From assembly GCF_020166335.1 (NCBI RefSeq), contig NZ_JAIUJR010000005.1, positions 124,001 through 188,000 on the forward strand: a stretch of DNA of 64,000 bases, in the 5' to 3' direction. The first letter of the stretch is position 1. Every line of letters begins with the position of its first letter. Under the pieces are notes generated by a model. The model did no database searches. It was given only the letters and a program-made list of their open reading frames with translations, and had not been told where the DNA came from. The DNA is from Winogradskyella alexanderae (GTDB lineage Bacteria; Bacteroidota; Bacteroidia; Flavobacteriales; Flavobacteriaceae). The position numbers and the translations under genes are program-made. Positions 63,148-64,000 of the stretch are shown here, in pieces.

Positions 63148-64000
63148 ATGAAAAACTTCACTTTGTTGTTTATCGCTTTAGTGTGCATTTTAAATGCGCA
63201 TTCTCAAGATAACCTATCTAATAAAAGCCTAAAAATAAAACTTCCTATACCCTCGTTTAATAAGATAAACGATGTCCATGAGATTGAAATTCCAATAGTT
63301 AAAAAGGAAACTGTCATTAGCCCCAGATTTGATATAAAGTCTGAGTATTGGGATACGACTGTTTACAATCCTTATAAAGATTACGTCATAGCCTATCCGT
63401 TTAAAATTGAATTTGAGGATTCGCTCTATGCTTCACCAATCAATAAAGCAAAAGTAATTACCTCTAGATATGGTTGGCGACGTGGAAGGCCACATAAAGG
63501 AATAGATATAGATTTGGTAACTGGAGACAGCGTAGTATCTATGTTAGACGGTATTGTGCGTTTTGCTCGATATAGTCGTGGCCATGGCAGAACTGTTGTT
63601 GTAAGGCATTACAATGGTTTAGAAACAACATATGCGCATTTGTCCCATATTGCAGTAAAAGCCAATGATAGTGTGGTAAAAGGGCAATATTTAGGTAAAG
63701 GCGGTAATACAGGAAATTCTAGGGGAAGTCACTTGCATCTTGTTACGAGTTTTAAAGGCGAAAATATTCATCCTGAATATCTATTTGATTTTTCTGAGGA
63801 TAATAAGATTCGTTCAGGAGAGCTCTGGGTTACAAGAAAATGGACTAGAGCGCGATACCACAACTCTAGACGCCCATCTAAATTGGCTTTGTTTAAATCT
63901 GAAGAGGAGGCTCGAAAAAGCTTAATCAAACAGACTAAAGTTTATATTGTTAGACGCGGCGATACGTTATCTAGGATTTCAAAACGAAATAATATCACAA
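63148..64000 (+). CDS. M23 peptidase with LysM domain (3' truncated by window edge)
   Basis: The frame is open from ATG 63148 to the window end (284 complete codons). It has a signal peptide ending NAHSQ. An M23/LytM domain follows at about residues 105-225: RYGWRRGRPHKGIDIDLV gives the first zinc His and Asp, GHGRTVVVRHYNGLETTYAHLS the middle, and GNSRGSHLHLVTSFKG the HLH zinc motif. All ligands are present, so it is probably an active peptidoglycan endopeptidase. A LysM domain begins near the end (YIVRRGDTLSRISKRNNI). Related proteins function in cell separation. Confidence 0.9.
   Translation, partial: MKNFTLLFIALVCILNAHSQDNLSNKSLKIKLPIPSFNKINDVHEIEIPIVKKETVISPRFDIKSEYWDTTVYNPYKDYVIAYPFKIEFEDSLYASPINKAKVITSRYGWRRGRPHKGIDIDLVTGDSVVSMLDGIVRFARYSRGHGRTVVVRHYNGLETTYAHLSHIAVKANDSVVKGQYLGKGGNTGNSRGSHLHLVTSFKGENIHPEYLFDFSEDNKIRSGELWVTRKWTRARYHNSRRPSKLALFKSEEEARKSLIKQTKVYIVRRGDTLSRISKRNNIT

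Noticed and set aside
63012..63212. Plus-strand frame of 66 residues at the helicase-M23 boundary
   Set aside because: It covers the divergent promoters and overlaps the start of the M23 gene out of frame.

Overview
The window is an AT-rich stretch of a Bacteroidota chromosome, almost certainly a gliding member of the Flavobacteriaceae. The evidence is a fused LpxC-FabZ, the gliding and type IX secretion (T9SS) block sprC-sprD-sprB-sprF, many secreted proteins ending their signal peptides in AQ or an SC/NC lipobox, few Shine-Dalgarno sites, and repeated matches to the Bacteroidota promoter pattern (-33 TTTG, -7 TAnnTTTG). No tRNA, rRNA, CRISPR array, transposase or phage module was found.

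Layout. 0-5.2 kb: lipid A and fatty acid genes (partial lpxD, lpxC-fabZ, lpxA, efp, a second lpxD-like gene) followed by sucD. 5.2-8.9 kb: fabG, a membrane von Willebrand A protein and a prohibitin-type SPFH protein. 8.9-16.2 kb: a complete histidine operon, hisG-D-C-B-H-A-F-IE. It is preceded by a 17-codon leader peptide with four His codons and a mutually exclusive antiterminator/terminator, and interrupted between hisC and hisB by a palindromic repeat. 16.2-18.9 kb: a MORN-type protein, an S41-like protein and a LytTR regulator. 19.0-32.2 kb: sprF, the 2737-residue SprB-like adhesin, sprD and sprC, all on the minus strand. 32.3-38.8 kb: surface and secreted proteins, a cation-chloride cotransporter and a zinc alcohol dehydrogenase.

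38.8-42.8 kb holds a tesA-ybbA-ybbP type cluster. 43-57.8 kb is a mixed region of small membrane, periplasmic and regulatory genes: DUF4281, DUF418, Pcm, a degenerate cyclase fused to an AraC domain, a dual-specificity phosphatase, a DUF457 hydrolase, a PNPOx-like protein, an MltF-like lytic transglycosylase, a 5'(3')-deoxyribonucleotidase, DUF2237, an S41-TPR protein and SnoaL-like proteins.

57.9-63.0 kb is the most interesting part. On the minus strand are a DEAD/DEAH helicase, a GNAT-like protein, then a tight three-gene unit: a small AidA/PixA-like protein, a TPR-TM class III nucleotide cyclase and a three-TM protein resembling the Pycsar effector PycTM (DUF5706). A membrane-anchored cyclase next to a membrane effector suggests cyclic-nucleotide signalling, possibly antiphage defence. 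The cyclase keeps the Lys/Asp pair typical of ATP-using enzymes, so it is not a textbook Pycsar cyclase. The window ends inside an M23 peptidase with a LysM domain.
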